From Pseudomonadales bacterium (lineage in GTDB: Bacteria; Pseudomonadota; Gammaproteobacteria; Pseudomonadales; JAHRWD01), in contig JAESUM010000095.1 in assembly GCA_016763075.1 (NCBI GenBank), forward strand, positions 1 through 42,637: a DNA stretch of 42,637 nt, written 5' to 3'. How positions within the stretch are numbered: the stretch's first letter is position 1; each line of letters opens with the position of its first letter. Positions 8,122 to 18,946 of this stretch are shown in pieces. Below the pieces are notes generated by a model. It was not told where the DNA came from. It was given only the letters and a program-made list of their open reading frames with translations, and made no database searches. Made by a program: the position numbers and the translations under genes.

Positions 8122-11100
8122 GTGAAAGACCTACTCGACTTACTGAAAAAACAAAATCAAGCGGATGAGTTTGACGCCATCCGTATCGGCCTAGCATCTC
8201 CAGAGATGATCCGATCTTGGTCTTTTGGTGAAGTAAAAAAACCAGAGACCATCAACTATCGTACATTTAAGCCTGAACGTGACGGACTGTTCTGCGCTAA
8301 GATATTTGGGCCAATTAAAGATTACGAATGCTTGTGCGGCAAATACAAGCGACTCAAACATCGTGGTGTGGTTTGCGAAAAGTGTGGCGTTGAAGTTGCA
8401 GTCGCCAAAGTGCGCCGTGAACGAATGGCCCACATTGAGCTTGCAAGCCCAGTGGCGCACATCTGGTTTTTGAAATCGCTACCTTCACGTATCGGTTTAT
8501 TGCTAGATATGACCCTGCGTGATATCGAGCGAGTGCTGTACTTTGAATCCTTTGTGGTGGTTGATCCGCGTTTGACCACTTTAGAGCGCGGTCAGTTGCT
8601 TACGGACGACCAGTATTTCGAAGCGATGGAAGAGTGGGGCGATGATTTTGACGCCAAAATGGGCGCCGAAGCGATTCAAACATTGCTTAAAGATATCGAT
8701 CTTCGAGCAGAAATAGCCGTTCTACGTGAAGAGATCCCTGCGACAAACTCAGAAACTAAGATCAAAAAGCTTTCCAAGCGGCTGAAGCTAATGGAAGGGT
8801 TTTGCAATTCAGGTAATAAGCCGGAATGGCTCGTACTTGAAGTATTGCCGGTTCTACCGCCAGATCTTCGTCCGCTGGTACCGTTGGATGGTGGCCGTTT
8901 CGCCACTTCTGATTTGAACGACCTATACCGACGAGTGATCAACCGTAACAACCGGTTGAAAAGATTGTTGGATTTGAACGCACCCGATATTATTGTTCGC
9001 AACGAAAAACGTATGCTGCAGGAGTCTGTCGATGCGTTGCTAGATAACGGCCGTCGAGGCCGAGCGATTACAGGGTCTAATAAACGACCACTGAAATCAC
9101 TTGCGGACATGATTAAAGGTAAGCAAGGCCGATTCCGTCAAAACCTTTTGGGTAAACGAGTAGATTACTCAGGCCGGTCGGTGATTGTAGTTGGACCATC
9201 GCTTAAACTGCATCAGTGTGGTTTGCCGAAGAAGATGGCGTTAGAACTGTTTAAACCCTTCGTTTTCGGAAAACTTGAACGCAAAGGTTTAGTGACCACC
9301 ATTAAGGCAGCGAAGAAAATGGTCGAAGATGAGACGCCTGAAGTTTGGGCGGTTCTCGAAGACGTAATTCGCGAACATCCGGTGTTATTAAACCGTGCAC
9401 CAACATTGCACAGACTCGGTATTCAGGCTTTTGAGCCTATATTAACCGAAGGTAAGGCCATTCAGTTACACCCGTTGGTTTGTTCGGCGTACAACGCCGA
9501 TTTCGACGGAGATCAAATGGCTGTTCACGTACCGCTGACTATTGAAGCGCAGCTTGAGTCACGTGCGCTGATGATGTCCACAAACAATATTTTGTCGCCA
9601 GCTAACGGCGAGCCAATCATAGTGCCTTCGCAGGACGTTGTATTGGGTCTGTACTACATGACGCGAAGTCGTATTAACGATCTTGGTGAAGGGTCTATTT
9701 ACGCAGACCCTGACGAAGTCGAGCGGGCTTATTTAAATAAGCAGGCTGGGCTTCAGGCGCTAGTTAAAGTTAGAATCGAAATTACCACTACGGATGAAAA
9801 TGGCGAAAAAACCGTAACTCGTAAGATCGAAGATACAACCGTTGGTCGAGTACTGCTGTACAAAATTGTGCCAGAAGGTTTTGATTTCGCGTTAATCAAT
9901 CAGCATATGACTAAGAAAGCGATTTCGAAAGTCATTAACTATTGTTATCGAACATTTGGTCTTAAAGCGACCGTTATTTTTGCTGACCGTTTGATGTACA
10001 CCGGTTATGCATACTCTACACGGTCCGGTACATCGGTAGGTATTGATGACTTAGTCATCCCGTCGGACAAAGATGAGATTATCGGCCGAGCCGATGCTGA
10101 AGTGAAAGAAATCGAAGATCAATTTTCTTCAGGTCTAGTGACGCAAGGTGAAAAATACAACAAAGTCATCGATATTTGGTCGCGTGCCAATGACATGGTC
10201 GCCAAGTCTATGATGGACACCTTGGGTACTGAAGATACCGTTAACGCCGATGGCGAAACGGTTCCTCAGGAATCCTTTAACTCTATTTATATGATGTCCG
10301 ATTCTGGTGCTCGGGGTTCCGCGGCGCAGATTAGGCAGTTAGCCGGAATGCGAGGCCTGATGGCTAAGCCAGATGGCTCAATCATTGAAACACCTATTAC
10401 AGCGAACTTCCGCGAAGGGTTATCAGTACTTCAGTACTTTATATCTACTCACGGAGCGCGTAAGGGACTTGCTGATACAGCGCTGAAAACAGCTAACTCG
10501 GGTTATCTGACTCGTCGATTGGTTGATGTGTCTCAAGATCTTGTTGTAACAGAGGTTGATTGCGGAACTGAAAACGGACTATTACTTACACCGGTTATCG
10601 CCGGTGGCGATATTATCGAAACTCTCGGTGAGCGTATCTTGGGCCGGGTAGTTTCTGTTGACGTGTATAAGCCGGGAACTAACGATTTAGTGGTTAAGCG
10701 CGGCGTAATGATCGATGAAGCATGGGTTGACGTGCTCGAAGGGCATAGCGTTGACGAACTTATGGTTCGGTCGGTGATCGCTTGCGAAAACCGTTACGGT
10801 ATTTGCGCAATGTGTTACGGCCGTGATCTTGGTCGTGGTCACATGATTAACCAAGGCGAAGCGATTGGCGTTATTGCTGCGCAGTCTATTGGTGAGCCAG
10901 GTACACAGCTGACCATGCGTACGTTCCACATTGGTGGTGCTGCATCTCGAACCTCTGCAGACGATCGTATCCATGTTAAACATGGCGGTACGGTTAGGTT
11001 CCATAACATTAAGTTTGTTGAGCAGAAGAAAGACGTCATCGTCGTGGTTTCACGTTCTGGCGAACTTGCCATTGCCGACGAAAACGGCCGTGAGCGTGAG

Positions 11101-12321
11101 CGCTATAAATTGCCATATGGCGCGATGATTAGCGTTTCTGATGGGTCGTTGGTTGAAGCCGGTCAAACGGTTGCCACATGGGACCCGCATACACATCCAA
11201 TTATTACTGAAGTGGCTGGTACCGTAAGATTCTCTGGGATGGAAGAAGGCATTACAGTGCGCGGGCAAGTAGACGAAATGACCGGTCTGGTCAGTACCTC
11301 TGTTATTGACCCTGCAGAGCGGCCAACCGCTGGTAAAGAGCTTAAGCCAGCAATGACATTGGTCGACGAACATGGCGCTGAGCTGAACATCGCTGGTACC
11401 GATGTCCCGGCGCACTATATGCTGCCAGCTAATTCGATCTTTAATCTTACCGATGGTGCATCGGTTGAGTGTGGCGGAGTGCTAGCGCGTATACCGCAAG
11501 AAAGCTCTAAAACACGAGATATTACTGGTGGTTTGCCTCGGGTTGCTGATCTATTTGATGCGCGTAAGCCGAAAGAGCCATCTATTCTTGCGGAGATCTC
11601 CGGCACCGTTAGTTTCGGTAAGGAAACCAAAGGTAAGCGTAGGCTTGTAATTACGCCTACTGAGGGCGACACATACGAAGCGCTGATCCATAAATGGCGT
11701 CATCTCAACGTGTTCGACGGTGAGCAGGTAGTTAAAGGTGAGGTCGTTTCTGACGGCGCATCAAGCTCGCATGACATTTTGAGATTGAAAGGCGTTACTG
11801 CGCTGGCTAACTATATTACCAACGAGATTCAAGACGTATACCGGCTCCAGGGCGTAAAAATTAACGATAAACATATTGAAGTTATCGTTAGACAGATGTT
11901 ACGTAAAGCCGACGTTGTCGATGCCGGTGATACTACGCTTATTCGTGGCGATCAGGTTGAATACGCAAGAATTCTTGAAGCGAATGAAAAGGCGGTTGCC
12001 GAAGGTAAGGCGCCAGCTAAGTTTGAGCGGGTCTTGTTAGGTATTACTAAAGCGTCCCTTGCTACTGAGTCGTTTATTTCGGCAGCGTCGTTCCAAGAGA
12101 CTACACGTGTTCTAACCGAAGCAGCTGTTACTGCGAAAAGAGATAACTTGCGCGGCTTGAAAGAAAACGTTGTTGTTGGTCGATTGATCCCTGCAGGAAC
12201 CGGCTTGACTTACCACAACGAGCGTAAGCGTAAGAGAGAAGCCGATATGAAAGAGCGTAGAAAGGTGTCCGCATTAGATGCTGATACGTTATTGAGTGAA
12301 GCGCTTAGCTCTACTAAATAA
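8122..12321 (+). CDS. rpoC: DNA-directed RNA polymerase subunit beta'
   Basis: Beta' carries the catalytic magnesium site. The product is 1399 residues, close to E. coli (1407). It starts with GTG after a GGAGGG ribosome site. The N-terminal zinc ribbon is visible as CLCGKY...CEKCG (near residues 70-88). The catalytic NADFDGDQM is at 458-466, with D460, D462 and D464 in the same numbering as E. coli. A second cysteine cluster (VDCGTENG ... [13 protein letters not shown]) lies in the C-terminal half. It is cotranscribed with rpoB. Confidence 0.99.
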   Translation: MKDLLDLLKKQNQADEFDAIRIGLASPEMIRSWSFGEVKKPETINYRTFKPERDGLFCAKIFGPIKDYECLCGKYKRLKHRGVVCEKCGVEVAVAKVRRERMAHIELASPVAHIWFLKSLPSRIGLLLDMTLRDIERVLYFESFVVVDPRLTTLERGQLLTDDQYFEAMEEWGDDFDAKMGAEAIQTLLKDIDLRAEIAVLREEIPATNSETKIKKLSKRLKLMEGFCNSGNKPEWLVLEVLPVLPPDLRPLVPLDGGRFATSDLNDLYRRVINRNNRLKRLLDLNAPDIIVRNEKRMLQESVDALLDNGRRGRAITGSNKRPLKSLADMIKGKQGRFRQNLLGKRVDYSGRSVIVVGPSLKLHQCGLPKKMALELFKPFVFGKLERKGLVTTIKAAKKMVEDETPEVWAVLEDVIREHPVLLNRAPTLHRLGIQAFEPILTEGKAIQLHPLVCSAYNADFDGDQMAVHVPLTIEAQLESRALMMSTNNILSPANGEPIIVPSQDVVLGLYYMTRSRINDLGEGSIYADPDEVERAYLNKQAGLQALVKVRIEITTTDENGEKTVTRKIEDTTVGRVLLYKIVPEGFDFALINQHMTKKAISKVINYCYRTFGLKATVIFADRLMYTGYAYSTRSGTSVGIDDLVIPSDKDEIIGRADAEVKEIEDQFSSGLVTQGEKYNKVIDIWSRANDMVAKSMMDTLGTEDTVNADGETVPQESFNSIYMMSDSGARGSAAQIRQLAGMRGLMAKPDGSIIETPITANFREGLSVLQYFISTHGARKGLADTALKTANSGYLTRRLVDVSQDLVVTEVDCGTENGLLLTPVIAGGDIIETLGERILGRVVSVDVYKPGTNDLVVKRGVMIDEAWVDVLEGHSVDELMVRSVIACENRYGICAMCYGRDLGRGHMINQGEAIGVIAAQSIGEPGTQLTMRTFHIGGAASRTSADDRIHVKHGGTVRFHNIKFVEQKKDVIVVVSRSGELAIADENGRERERYKLPYGAMISVSDGSLVEAGQTVATWDPHTHPIITEVAGTVRFSGMEEGITVRGQVDEMTGLVSTSVIDPAERPTAGKELKPAMTLVDEHGAELNIAGTDVPAHYMLPANSIFNLTDGASVECGGVLARIPQESSKTRDITGGLPRVADLFDARKPKEPSILAEISGTVSFGKETKGKRRLVITPTEGDTYEALIHKWRHLNVFDGEQVVKGEVVSDGASSSHDILRLKGVTALANYITNEIQDVYRLQGVKINDKHIEVIVRQMLRKADVVDAGDTTLIRGDQVEYARILEANEKAVAEGKAPAKFERVLLGITKASLATESFISAASFQETTRVLTEAAVTAKRDNLRGLKENVVVGRLIPAGTGLTYHNERKRKREADMKERRKVSALDADTLLSEALSSTK

Positions 12322-12323
12322 CG

Positions 12324-12345
12324 AAACAACGTGCGTTGTTTGTTT
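12324..12345 (+). terminator. Weak terminator-like hairpin after rpoC
   Basis: AAACAACG (12324-12331) can pair with CGTTGTTT (12334-12341), giving about seven base pairs with a four-base loop. TGTTTG follows rather than a clean T run. It starts three bases after the rpoC stop and ahead of the str promoter, so it may be the end of the rpoBC unit. Confidence 0.35.
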
Positions 12346-12384
12346 GTAACTTTGGGTGGCCTTTGTGCTGCTCAGGGTTATTGC

Positions 12385-12413
12385 TTGACCTTTATGGGTG
12401 CGGTCTATAAAAT
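12385..12413 (+). promoter_or_regulatory. Sigma-70 promoter of the str operon
   Basis: TTGACC (12385-12390) and TAAAAT (12408-12413) are separated by 17 bases, and the -10 is embedded in TATAAAAT. The predicted start is about 73 bases before rpsL. The -10 is five of six to consensus and the -35 is five of six. Position and -10 form resemble the E. coli str promoter. Confidence 0.7.
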
Positions 12414-12493
12414 CCCGCATCCGCTATAAGGCATAGGCCGTGTTGGTCGTGCTGTTTAACTATATAAATTGAAAAATTACGGAGTCCGTTTGC

Positions 12494-12868
12494 ATGGCTA
12501 CGATTAACCAGCTGGTGCGAAAGCCAAGGAAGCGTAAGGTAGCAAAGAGTGATGTACCGGCCCTGCAGGCTTGCCCGCAGCGTCGAGGCGTTTGTACTCG
12601 TGTTTATACCACTACACCCAAGAAACCTAACTCAGCATTACGTAAAGTGTGTCGTGTTCGGCTGACCAATGGATTTGAAGTATCCTCATATATTGGCGGC
12701 GAAGGCCACAATTTGCAGGAGCACTCTGTTGTTCTTATTCGTGGAGGTCGTGTAAAAGACCTTCCTGGTGTGCGATATCACACAGTCCGGGGTAGCTTGG
12801 ATACCTCTGGCGTTGCCGATCGTCGGGCTGGTCGTTCTAAGTACGGAACTAAAAAGCCTAAAAGTTAA
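12494..12868 (+). CDS. rpsL: 30S ribosomal protein S12
   Basis: S12 sits at the decoding centre and influences tRNA selection accuracy. The 124-residue product contains [13 protein letters not shown], with the lysines whose changes give streptomycin resistance still present. It also has [11 protein letters not shown], whose aspartate is the RimO methylthiolation site in E. coli. The ATG is preceded by ACGGAG. It is the first gene of rpsL-rpsG-fusA-tuf. Confidence 0.99.
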   Translation: MATINQLVRKPRKRKVAKSDVPALQACPQRRGVCTRVYTTTPKKPNSALRKVCRVRLTNGFEVSSYIGGEGHNLQEHSVVLIRGGRVKDLPGVRYHTVRGSLDTSGVADRRAGRSKYGTKKPKS

Positions 12869-12872
12869 TGAT

Positions 12873-12936
12873 TGACCCCGCCTGGGGTCAGTTTGAGTAA
12901 GGCTGGGTTCGCTTTTATTAAAAGTGCATTTCCCAG
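12873..12936 (+). promoter_or_regulatory. Structured rpsL-rpsG spacer, candidate S7 regulatory site
   Basis: TGACCCC (12873-12879) pairs with GGGGTCA (12884-12890) across a four-base loop. A second compound hairpin has CTGGG (12903-12907) with CCCAG (12932-12936), enclosing an inner GCTTTT/AAAAGTGC stem. In E. coli, S7 binds the rpsL-rpsG spacer and uncouples translation of rpsG. Two hairpins fill the 95-base spacer here, consistent with such a site, though the exact fold and binding are inferred. Confidence 0.45.
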
Positions 12937-12963
12937 ATTAACCTGAAGAGTATGGAGTAAGTC

Positions 12964-13434
12964 ATGCCTAGAAGAAGAGTTGTCGCAAAACGCGAAATCC
13001 TCCCCGATCCAAAGTTCGGTAGCCAAACGCTGGCTAAATTCATGAACCACGTGATGGTCGATGGAAAGAAATCGACTGCTGAAGCAATTGTCTACGGCGC
13101 ATTGGAGTCTGTTCAAAAGAAAACAGGTAAAGACCCGTTAGAAGTGTTTGAAGCTGCGTTAGATGTTATCGCTCCAATGGTCGAGGTTAAATCTCGCCGT
13201 GTTGGTGGTGCGACATACCAAGTGCCTGTAGAAGTGCGGCCAGTGCGTCAAAAAGCATTGGCTATGCGTTGGTTGGTAGATTACTCACGTAAGCGTGGCG
13301 AAAAGTCTATGGCTTTGCGTTTGGCTGGCGAGATTGTTGATGCCTCTGAGAAGAAAGGCGCAGCATTTAAGAAGAAAGATGATACCCATAGAATGGCAGA
13401 AGCGAACAAGGCGTTCTCTCACTACCGTTTCTAA
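12964..13434 (+). CDS. rpsG: 30S ribosomal protein S7
   Basis: S7 is a primary binder of the 16S rRNA 3' domain. It nucleates head assembly and lines the E-site tRNA path. The product is 156 residues and starts [20 protein letters not shown], the typical N terminus. [16 protein letters not shown]-like residues (as [15 protein letters not shown]) mark the beta hairpin. A GGAG site precedes the ATG. E. coli S7 also represses its own operon from the rpsL-rpsG spacer. Confidence 0.99.
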   Translation: MPRRRVVAKREILPDPKFGSQTLAKFMNHVMVDGKKSTAEAIVYGALESVQKKTGKDPLEVFEAALDVIAPMVEVKSRRVGGATYQVPVEVRPVRQKALAMRWLVDYSRKRGEKSMALRLAGEIVDASEKKGAAFKKKDDTHRMAEANKAFSHYRF

Positions 13435-13478
13435 ACGAGTAATCGTTCTATTTCTAGTATTTTGTAGAGGAAGCTCCA

Positions 13479-15569
13479 TTGGCCCGCACCACACCACTTG
13501 ACCGATATAGAAATATTGGTATTTGTGCACACGTGGATGCGGGTAAGACCACAACCACCGAGCGGGTGTTGTTTTACACCGGCATATCTCACAAGATCGG
13601 TGAAGTCCATGATGGCGCGGCCACCATGGACTGGATGGAGCAGGAGCAGGAAAGAGGTATAACCATTACCTCCGCGGCAACCACTTGTTTTTGGAGTGGT
13701 ATGTCTCAGCAGTATGACCAGCATCGGATTAATATCATCGATACTCCTGGTCACGTAGATTTTACCATTGAGGTTGAGCGCTCCCTTCGGGTGCTAGATG
13801 GCGCGGTTGTCGTCTTTTGCGCTACGTCCGGCGTTGAGCCCCAATCCGAAACCGTTTGGCGCCAAGCTAATCGGTACGAAGTTCCGCGTATTGTATTTAT
13901 TAATAAGATGGATCGCGCAGGGGCTGATTTCCTTCGTGTTGTAGATCAGATTGAAAGTCGCCTTGGCGCAAGCCCGGTACCCGTTCAGTTAGCGCTGGGC
14001 GCCGAAGAAGAATTTGATGGTGTAATCGATCTTGTTCAAATGAAAGTAATTCATTGGAATGAAGAAGATCGCGGCGTAACCTATGATTTGGGTGAAATCC
14101 CCGAGGCTATGTTGGCGCAAGCGCAGCAGTACCGCGAGAATATGCTGGATGTGGTTGCGGAGTCCGATGATGCGCTTATGGAGAAGTATCTCGAAGAGGG
14201 CGATTTGTCCAGCGACGAAATTCGCCAAGGGTTGCGCGCTCGTACTATTGCAAACGAAATTGTTCCGGCGTTGTGTGGCTCTGCATTTAAGAATAAAGGT
14301 ATTCAAGCGATGCTTGATGCCATAATTGATTACCTGCCAGCACCGAATGAAGTGAAGGCGATTTCAGGAGTGCTCGAAGATGGTTCTGAGGGTGCTCGAA
14401 TATCATCTGACGAAGAACCGTTTTCTGCGCTAGCATTTAAGATAGCCACCGACCCGTTCGTTGGGACGCTAACTTTCTTCCGAGTTTATTCTGGTGTGCT
14501 TAACTCAGGTGACGCGTTATACAACCCGGTTAAAGGGCGTAAAGAACGTATCGGTCGAATGGTGCAAATGCACGCAAACGAGCGCGAAGAATTGAAACAG
14601 GTTCGGGCTGGCGATATTGCTGCAGCCATCGGGCTTAAAGATGTTACAACCGGCGAAACTCTGTGTGATCCATCGGCGATTATCACGCTGGAAAAAATGG
14701 AATTTCCAGATCCGGTTATATCGGTTGCTGTAGAGCCCCGCTCGCAGCCTGATCAGGAAAAAATGGGCGTCGCGCTTGGTAAGCTCGCCCAGGAAGATCC
14801 CTCCTTTAAGGTTCAAACCGATGAAGAGTCGGGGCAAACGATTATATCTGGAATGGGCGAGCTCCATCTCGATATCCTCGTAGAGCGAATGCGGCGTGAA
14901 TTTGGCGTAGAGGCCAATATTGGTAAACCGCAAGTTTCGTACCGCGAAACCATCAGGAAATCGGTAGAAACAGAGGGTAAATTTATTCGCCAAAGCGGTG
15001 GACGCGGCCAATATGGTCATGTTTGGCTTAGGCTTGAGCCGCTTGACATCGACGACGGCTACGAATTCGTAAATGAAGTTGTTGGTGGGTCGGTTCCAAA
15101 GGAATATATCAGTGCCGTTGATAAGGGTGCCGAGCAACAATTAGCTAACGGTATCCTTGCAGGGTATCCGCTATTAGGCGTTAAAGTCACTTTGTACGAC
15201 GGCTCTTATCATGATGTCGATTCAAACGAGGTAGCGTTTAAGGTTGCTGGCTCTATGGCGGTTCGTGCGGGTGTGCTAGATGCAGACCCAGTTTTGCTAG
15301 AGCCGCTGATGAGGGTCGAAGTTGTAACGCCAGACGAGAATATGGGTGATGTGATTGGCGATTTGAATCGCCGTCGAGGTGTTGTATTAGGGATGGAGGA
15401 TTCTCCATCCGGTAAGGTTATTGATGCGGAAGTCCCGCTGGCTGAGATGTTCGGCTATGCGACTGACCTTAGGTCTGCGACCCAGGGCCGGGCCACGTAC
15501 TCGATGGAGTTCAAGAGGTATTCCGAAACTCCGGCAAGCGTTAGTGCTGCTATTATTGAGCGGCGATAG
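13479..15569 (+). CDS. fusA: Elongation factor G
   Basis: EF-G is the GTPase that drives ribosomal translocation and, with RRF, ribosome recycling. The 696-residue product has the P loop AHVDAGKT at residues 17-24, switch II DTPGH and the NKMD guanine-binding motif, then domains II to V, including domain IV with [15 protein letters not shown]. The length matches EF-G. The start is TTG at 13479, giving [15 protein letters not shown], the standard N terminus, with AGAGGAAG a suitable distance upstream. No in-frame ATG or GTG fits. TTG is unusual for so abundant a protein. Confidence 0.98.
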   Translation: MARTTPLDRYRNIGICAHVDAGKTTTTERVLFYTGISHKIGEVHDGAATMDWMEQEQERGITITSAATTCFWSGMSQQYDQHRINIIDTPGHVDFTIEVERSLRVLDGAVVVFCATSGVEPQSETVWRQANRYEVPRIVFINKMDRAGADFLRVVDQIESRLGASPVPVQLALGAEEEFDGVIDLVQMKVIHWNEEDRGVTYDLGEIPEAMLAQAQQYRENMLDVVAESDDALMEKYLEEGDLSSDEIRQGLRARTIANEIVPALCGSAFKNKGIQAMLDAIIDYLPAPNEVKAISGVLEDGSEGARISSDEEPFSALAFKIATDPFVGTLTFFRVYSGVLNSGDALYNPVKGRKERIGRMVQMHANEREELKQVRAGDIAAAIGLKDVTTGETLCDPSAIITLEKMEFPDPVISVAVEPRSQPDQEKMGVALGKLAQEDPSFKVQTDEESGQTIISGMGELHLDILVERMRREFGVEANIGKPQVSYRETIRKSVETEGKFIRQSGGRGQYGHVWLRLEPLDIDDGYEFVNEVVGGSVPKEYISAVDKGAEQQLANGILAGYPLLGVKVTLYDGSYHDVDSNEVAFKVAGSMAVRAGVLDADPVLLEPLMRVEVVTPDENMGDVIGDLNRRRGVVLGMEDSPSGKVIDAEVPLAEMFGYATDLRSATQGRATYSMEFKRYSETPASVSAAIIERR

Positions 15570-15598
15570 GCGGAAATATTTTTAAGTGAGGTGTGATT

Positions 15599-16789
15599 GT
15601 GGCGAAGGAAAAGTTTGAGCGTAATAAACTCCACGTAAACGTGGGCACCATTGGTCACGTCGATCATGGTAAGACAACCCTAACGGCTGCACTGACACGC
15701 GTCTGTGCCGAAGTATGGGGTGGTGAAATGGTGGCCTTTGACGGTATTGATAATGCGCCTGAAGAGCGAGAGCGTGGTATTACCATCGCGACCTCGCACG
15801 TTGAGTATGACTCAGAAGTTCGCCATTACGCACACGTTGATTGCCCAGGTCACGCCGATTACGTTAAAAACATGATCACCGGTGCAGCGCAAATGGACGG
15901 AGCAATCCTCGTTTGTTCGGCGGCTGATGGTCCCATGCCGCAAACCCGTGAGCACATCCTGCTTGCGCGTCAGGTTGGTGTGCCATACATCGTAGTCTTC
16001 TTGAACAAAGCAGACATGGTCGATGACGAAGAGCTTCTAGAGTTGGTAGAAATGGAAGTGCGAGAGCTTCTCGACTTGTACGATTTCCCCGGCGACGATA
16101 CACCGATCATTATTGGGTCAGCGCTAAAAGCATTAGAGGGTGATACCTCAGATATCGGCATGCCTGCTGTACAAAAGCTGGTTGAAACCCTTGATGCCTA
16201 CATTCCAGATCCGGAACGCGCCATCGATCAACCATTCCTGATGCCGATCGAAGACGTATTCTCTATCGCTGGACGTGGCACCGTAGTAACCGGTCGTATA
16301 GAGCGTGGCATCATTAAAGTGGGCGAAGAAGTTGAAATCGTCGGCGTTAAAGACACCACAACCACTACCTGTACCGGTGTAGAAATGTTCCGCAAGCTGC
16401 TTGACGAAGGTCGTGCAGGCGAAAACGTTGGCGTATTGTTGCGCGGCACCAAGCGTGAAGACGTAGAGCGTGGTCAAGTACTGGCTCAATCCGGTACCAT
16501 CAAGCCACATACCAAATTTGAAGCAGAAGTCTACGTACTCGGTAAAGACGAAGGCGGCCGTCACACGCCATTCTTCGCTGGTTACCGCCCGCAGTTCTAC
16601 TTCCGTACTACCGACATCACAGGAGCTTGTGAGCTGCCTGAAGGTGTTGAGATGGTTATGCCTGGCGACAACGTTCAAATGGTTGTCACCATGATTGCGC
16701 CTATCGCGATGGAAGAAGGGTTGCGTTTCGCGATCCGCGAAGGTGGTCGCACGGTTGGTGCGGGCGTCGTCGCTAAAATTATTGAGTAA
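15599..16789 (+). CDS. tuf: Elongation factor Tu (complete second copy)
   Basis: EF-Tu delivers aminoacyl-tRNA to the ribosomal A site as a GTP complex. The product is 396 residues, starting [17 protein letters not shown]. The GTP-binding motifs are GHVDHGKT (19-26), DCPGH and NKAD. I chose GTG at 15599 because GAGG (15588-15591) is seven bases away. An upstream GTG at 15593 is too close. Its 3' end is identical to the partial copy at the window start, a sign of gene conversion between the duplicate tuf genes. It closes the str operon. Confidence 0.98.
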   Translation: MAKEKFERNKLHVNVGTIGHVDHGKTTLTAALTRVCAEVWGGEMVAFDGIDNAPEERERGITIATSHVEYDSEVRHYAHVDCPGHADYVKNMITGAAQMDGAILVCSAADGPMPQTREHILLARQVGVPYIVVFLNKADMVDDEELLELVEMEVRELLDLYDFPGDDTPIIIGSALKALEGDTSDIGMPAVQKLVETLDAYIPDPERAIDQPFLMPIEDVFSIAGRGTVVTGRIERGIIKVGEEVEIVGVKDTTTTTCTGVEMFRKLLDEGRAGENVGVLLRGTKREDVERGQVLAQSGTIKPHTKFEAEVYVLGKDEGGRHTPFFAGYRPQFYFRTTDITGACELPEGVEMVMPGDNVQMVVTMIAPIAMEEGLRFAIREGGRTVGAGVVAKIIE

Positions 16790-16845
16790 GATTGGCTGTA
16801 ACTATTGGTCGCTCGGAAGATGATGTGTTTTGTTTGGATAATCGG

Positions 16846-16874
16846 TTGACAGATGCTGGTTGTAACTATAGAAT
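16846..16874 (+). promoter_or_regulatory. Sigma-70 promoter of the S10 operon
   Basis: A perfect -35 TTGACA (16846-16851) is followed after 17 bases by TAGAAT (16869-16874), five of six to the -10 consensus. It would start transcription near 16881, about 80 bases before rpsJ. This is the best promoter match in the r-protein block. Confidence 0.75.
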
Positions 16875-16912
16875 TCGCCATCCTTTTTTAGGGACTTGAA
16901 GAATATAAATCT

Positions 16913-16938
16913 TTGACTGATGGTTAATAATCGGTCAA
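16913..16938 (+). promoter_or_regulatory. Hairpin in the short S10 leader
   Basis: TTGAC (16913-16917) pairs with GTCAA (16934-16938). The stem continues inward through TGAT/ATCG to nine base pairs including one G-U, with an eight-base loop. It occupies the middle of the roughly 80-base leader. In E. coli and Pseudomonas, L4 represses the S10 operon through leader hairpins. Whether this shorter leader does so is unknown. Confidence 0.45.
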
Positions 16939-16960
16939 CTAAAGTGGGGTAGCAGTTCGA

Positions 16961-17272
16961 ATGGAAAATCAGCGGATACGTATCCGATTAAAAGCTTTCG
17001 ATCATCGTTTGATAGATTCGTCGGCTCGGGAAATTGTTGAGACCGCGAAGAGAACTGGTGCTCAGGTTGAAGGGCCTGTTCCTTTGCCCGTTAGAAAAGA
17101 GCGGTTTGCAGTGTTGATTTCTCCGCACGTAAACAAAGATGCTCGTGATCAATATGAAATTCGAACGCACAAGCGTTTGCTGGATATCGTTGAGCCAACT
17201 GAAAAAACAGTTGATGCGCTGATGAAGCTTGATCTGGCTGCTGGTGTTGAGGTTCAGATAAGTCTCGGGTAG
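16961..17272 (+). CDS. rpsJ: 30S ribosomal protein S10 (NusE)
   Basis: S10 belongs to the 30S head and, as NusE, pairs with NusB in antitermination and with the NusG KOW domain in transcription-translation coupling. The 103-residue product begins [19 protein letters not shown], a typical S10 start, and contains the [18 protein letters not shown] block. GTGGGG lies upstream of the ATG. It is the first gene of the S10 operon. Confidence 0.99.
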   Translation: MENQRIRIRLKAFDHRLIDSSAREIVETAKRTGAQVEGPVPLPVRKERFAVLISPHVNKDARDQYEIRTHKRLLDIVEPTEKTVDALMKLDLAAGVEVQISLG

Positions 17273-17369
17273 TCTTCTGGCTGCTCTGGATCGTGAGATT
17301 GTAAAAAATTAATGTAACGCTCGATAGCGGCCGTAGAGGGTAAAGCCCCGTGCAAATTAGAGGTTAAAG

Positions 17370-18020
17370 ATGTCTATTGGATTGGTTGGTCGCAAAAGCG
17401 GCATGACACGAATCTTCAGTGAGGAGGGTGTTTCTACACCTGTTACTGTTATCGAGATTCTTCCCGCTCGGGTTACGGCGATCAAGACTATTGAGTCTTG
17501 TGGCTATGACGCTGTTCAAATTACTACAGGTGAGAAAAAAGCCTCTCGGGTGACTAAGCCTGAAGCTGGTGTATTCACCAAAGCAAACGTATCTGCTGGC
17601 CGCGGCCTTTGGGAATTTCGTCTAGATTCTGCAGGCGAAGCTGACGGCGTTGAAGTGGGCTCGGAAATGCTGCTAGATATTTTTCATCCAGGTCAGAAAG
17701 TTGATGTTCAGGGCGTATCTAAAGGTAAAGGTTTTGCTGGCGTAATTAAACGTTGGAACTTCCAGATGCAGGATGCGACGCACGGTAACTCCTTGTCTCA
17801 TCGGGCGCCTGGTTCAATTGGTCAGTGTCAAACTCCTGGTCGGGTATGGAAAGGCAAGAAAATGGCTGGCCATATGGGCGCGGTAAATCGCACCGTTCAA
17901 AACCTAGAAGTTATACAGGTGGACCTCGATAAAGGCTTGTTGATGGTTAAGGGTGCGGTACCTGGTGCTCCGGGTGGCGATGTCGTGATTAACCAAGCCG
18001 TTAAGATTAAGAGAGGCTAA
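17370..18020 (+). CDS. rplC: 50S ribosomal protein L3
   Basis: L3 is an early assembly protein whose long loop reaches toward the peptidyl transferase centre. The 216-residue product starts [20 protein letters not shown]. It holds the [20 protein letters not shown] segment, whose first glutamine corresponds to the PrmB methylation site in E. coli L3. AGAGG precedes the ATG. rplD follows after nine bases. Confidence 0.99.
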   Translation: MSIGLVGRKSGMTRIFSEEGVSTPVTVIEILPARVTAIKTIESCGYDAVQITTGEKKASRVTKPEAGVFTKANVSAGRGLWEFRLDSAGEADGVEVGSEMLLDIFHPGQKVDVQGVSKGKGFAGVIKRWNFQMQDATHGNSLSHRAPGSIGQCQTPGRVWKGKKMAGHMGAVNRTVQNLEVIQVDLDKGLLMVKGAVPGAPGGDVVINQAVKIKRG

Positions 18021-18029
18021 CTAGAGAAT

Positions 18030-18641
18030 ATGAGCATGAGTATCGAGTTAGTTTCGCCCTCAGGTCCGATCGATGTGTCGAGTGAGGTATTTGGAAGAGA
18101 TTACAATGAAGCGTTAGTGCATCAGGTTGTTACCGGTTATTTGGCTGGTGGTCGTCAGGGCACTAAGCAGCAAAAAACACGCTCTGATGTGCGTGGCGGT
18201 GGGGCTAAGCCTTGGCGTCAAAAAGGCACGGGACGCGCACGTGCGGGTACCAGTCGTAGTGTTTTGTGGCGTTCGGGTGGTGTTACCTTCGCTGCGCGAC
18301 CTAGAGATTTTGGTCAAAAGATCAACCGGAAAATGTACCGCGCTGCGATGCAGGTTATTTTGTCTGAGTTGGTTCGTCAGGGACGATTGACTCTCGTAGA
18401 TAGTTTTGAAATCGCGGAGCCAAAAACAAAATTACTTGCGGCTAAGATGTCGGAAATGGGTGTTTCGAACGCTCTGCTGATTTCGGACGAGCTGTCGATG
18501 AATTTGTTTCTCGCGTCTCGCAATATTCCGAATATCACCGCGATCGATACAGAGGCGGTTGATCCGGCAAGTTTGGTTAGACATAAGACGGTTATTGCTA
18601 CAGTAGCGGCTGTTAAGAAGCTTGAGGAGAGTTTCGCATGA
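18030..18641 (+). CDS. rplD: 50S ribosomal protein L4
   Basis: L4 lines the exit tunnel with L22. In gammaproteobacteria it is also the feedback regulator of the S10 operon, affecting both transcription and translation. The product is 203 residues with the tunnel loop [20 protein letters not shown] (about residues 54-73). Two starts are possible, ATG 18030 (MSMSIEL) and ATG 18036 (MSIEL). AGAG at 18023-18026 is three and nine bases away respectively, so the shorter form may be used. Its stop overlaps the rplW start in ATGA. Confidence 0.97.
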   Translation: MSMSIELVSPSGPIDVSSEVFGRDYNEALVHQVVTGYLAGGRQGTKQQKTRSDVRGGGAKPWRQKGTGRARAGTSRSVLWRSGGVTFAARPRDFGQKINRKMYRAAMQVILSELVRQGRLTLVDSFEIAEPKTKLLAAKMSEMGVSNALLISDELSMNLFLASRNIPNITAIDTEAVDPASLVRHKTVIATVAAVKKLEESFA

Positions 18642-18934
18642 ACCAAGAACGAATTTATCAGGTTTTGAAAGCGCCGCATATTTCTGAAAAGGCTACTAAC
18701 GTTGCCGAGAGCGCTAATCAGATCGTATTTAAAGTTGCCATCGATGCGACCAAGCTCGAGATCAAAAAGGCTGTCGAACAATTGTTCGAGGTTAAGGTCG
18801 ACGGGGTTCGTACACTTAACGTTAAAGGTAAGGTTAAGCGCAATCGGTTTGGTACTAGTCGTCGTAAAGGTTGGAAGAAAGCGTATGTTTCGCTTCGTTC
18901 TGGCGACGATATTGATTTCACTGCGTTTGGTTAA
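18638..18934 (+). CDS. rplW: 50S ribosomal protein L23
   Basis: L23 sits at the tunnel exit and docks trigger factor and the signal recognition particle. The 98-residue product begins [20 protein letters not shown], and the ISEKAT block is typical. The loop [23 protein letters not shown] is also characteristic. The ATG overlaps the rplD stop by four bases (ATGA), and GAGGAG lies inside the end of rplD, so translation is coupled. Confidence 0.99.
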   Translation: MNQERIYQVLKAPHISEKATNVAESANQIVFKVAIDATKLEIKKAVEQLFEVKVDGVRTLNVKGKVKRNRFGTSRRKGWKKAYVSLRSGDDIDFTAFG

Positions 18935-18946
18935 GGGGGATTTAGC

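Noticed and set aside
14517-15140. A 207-codon minus-strand reading frame within fusA
   Set aside because: It lies entirely within fusA on the other strand and has no recognisable domain.
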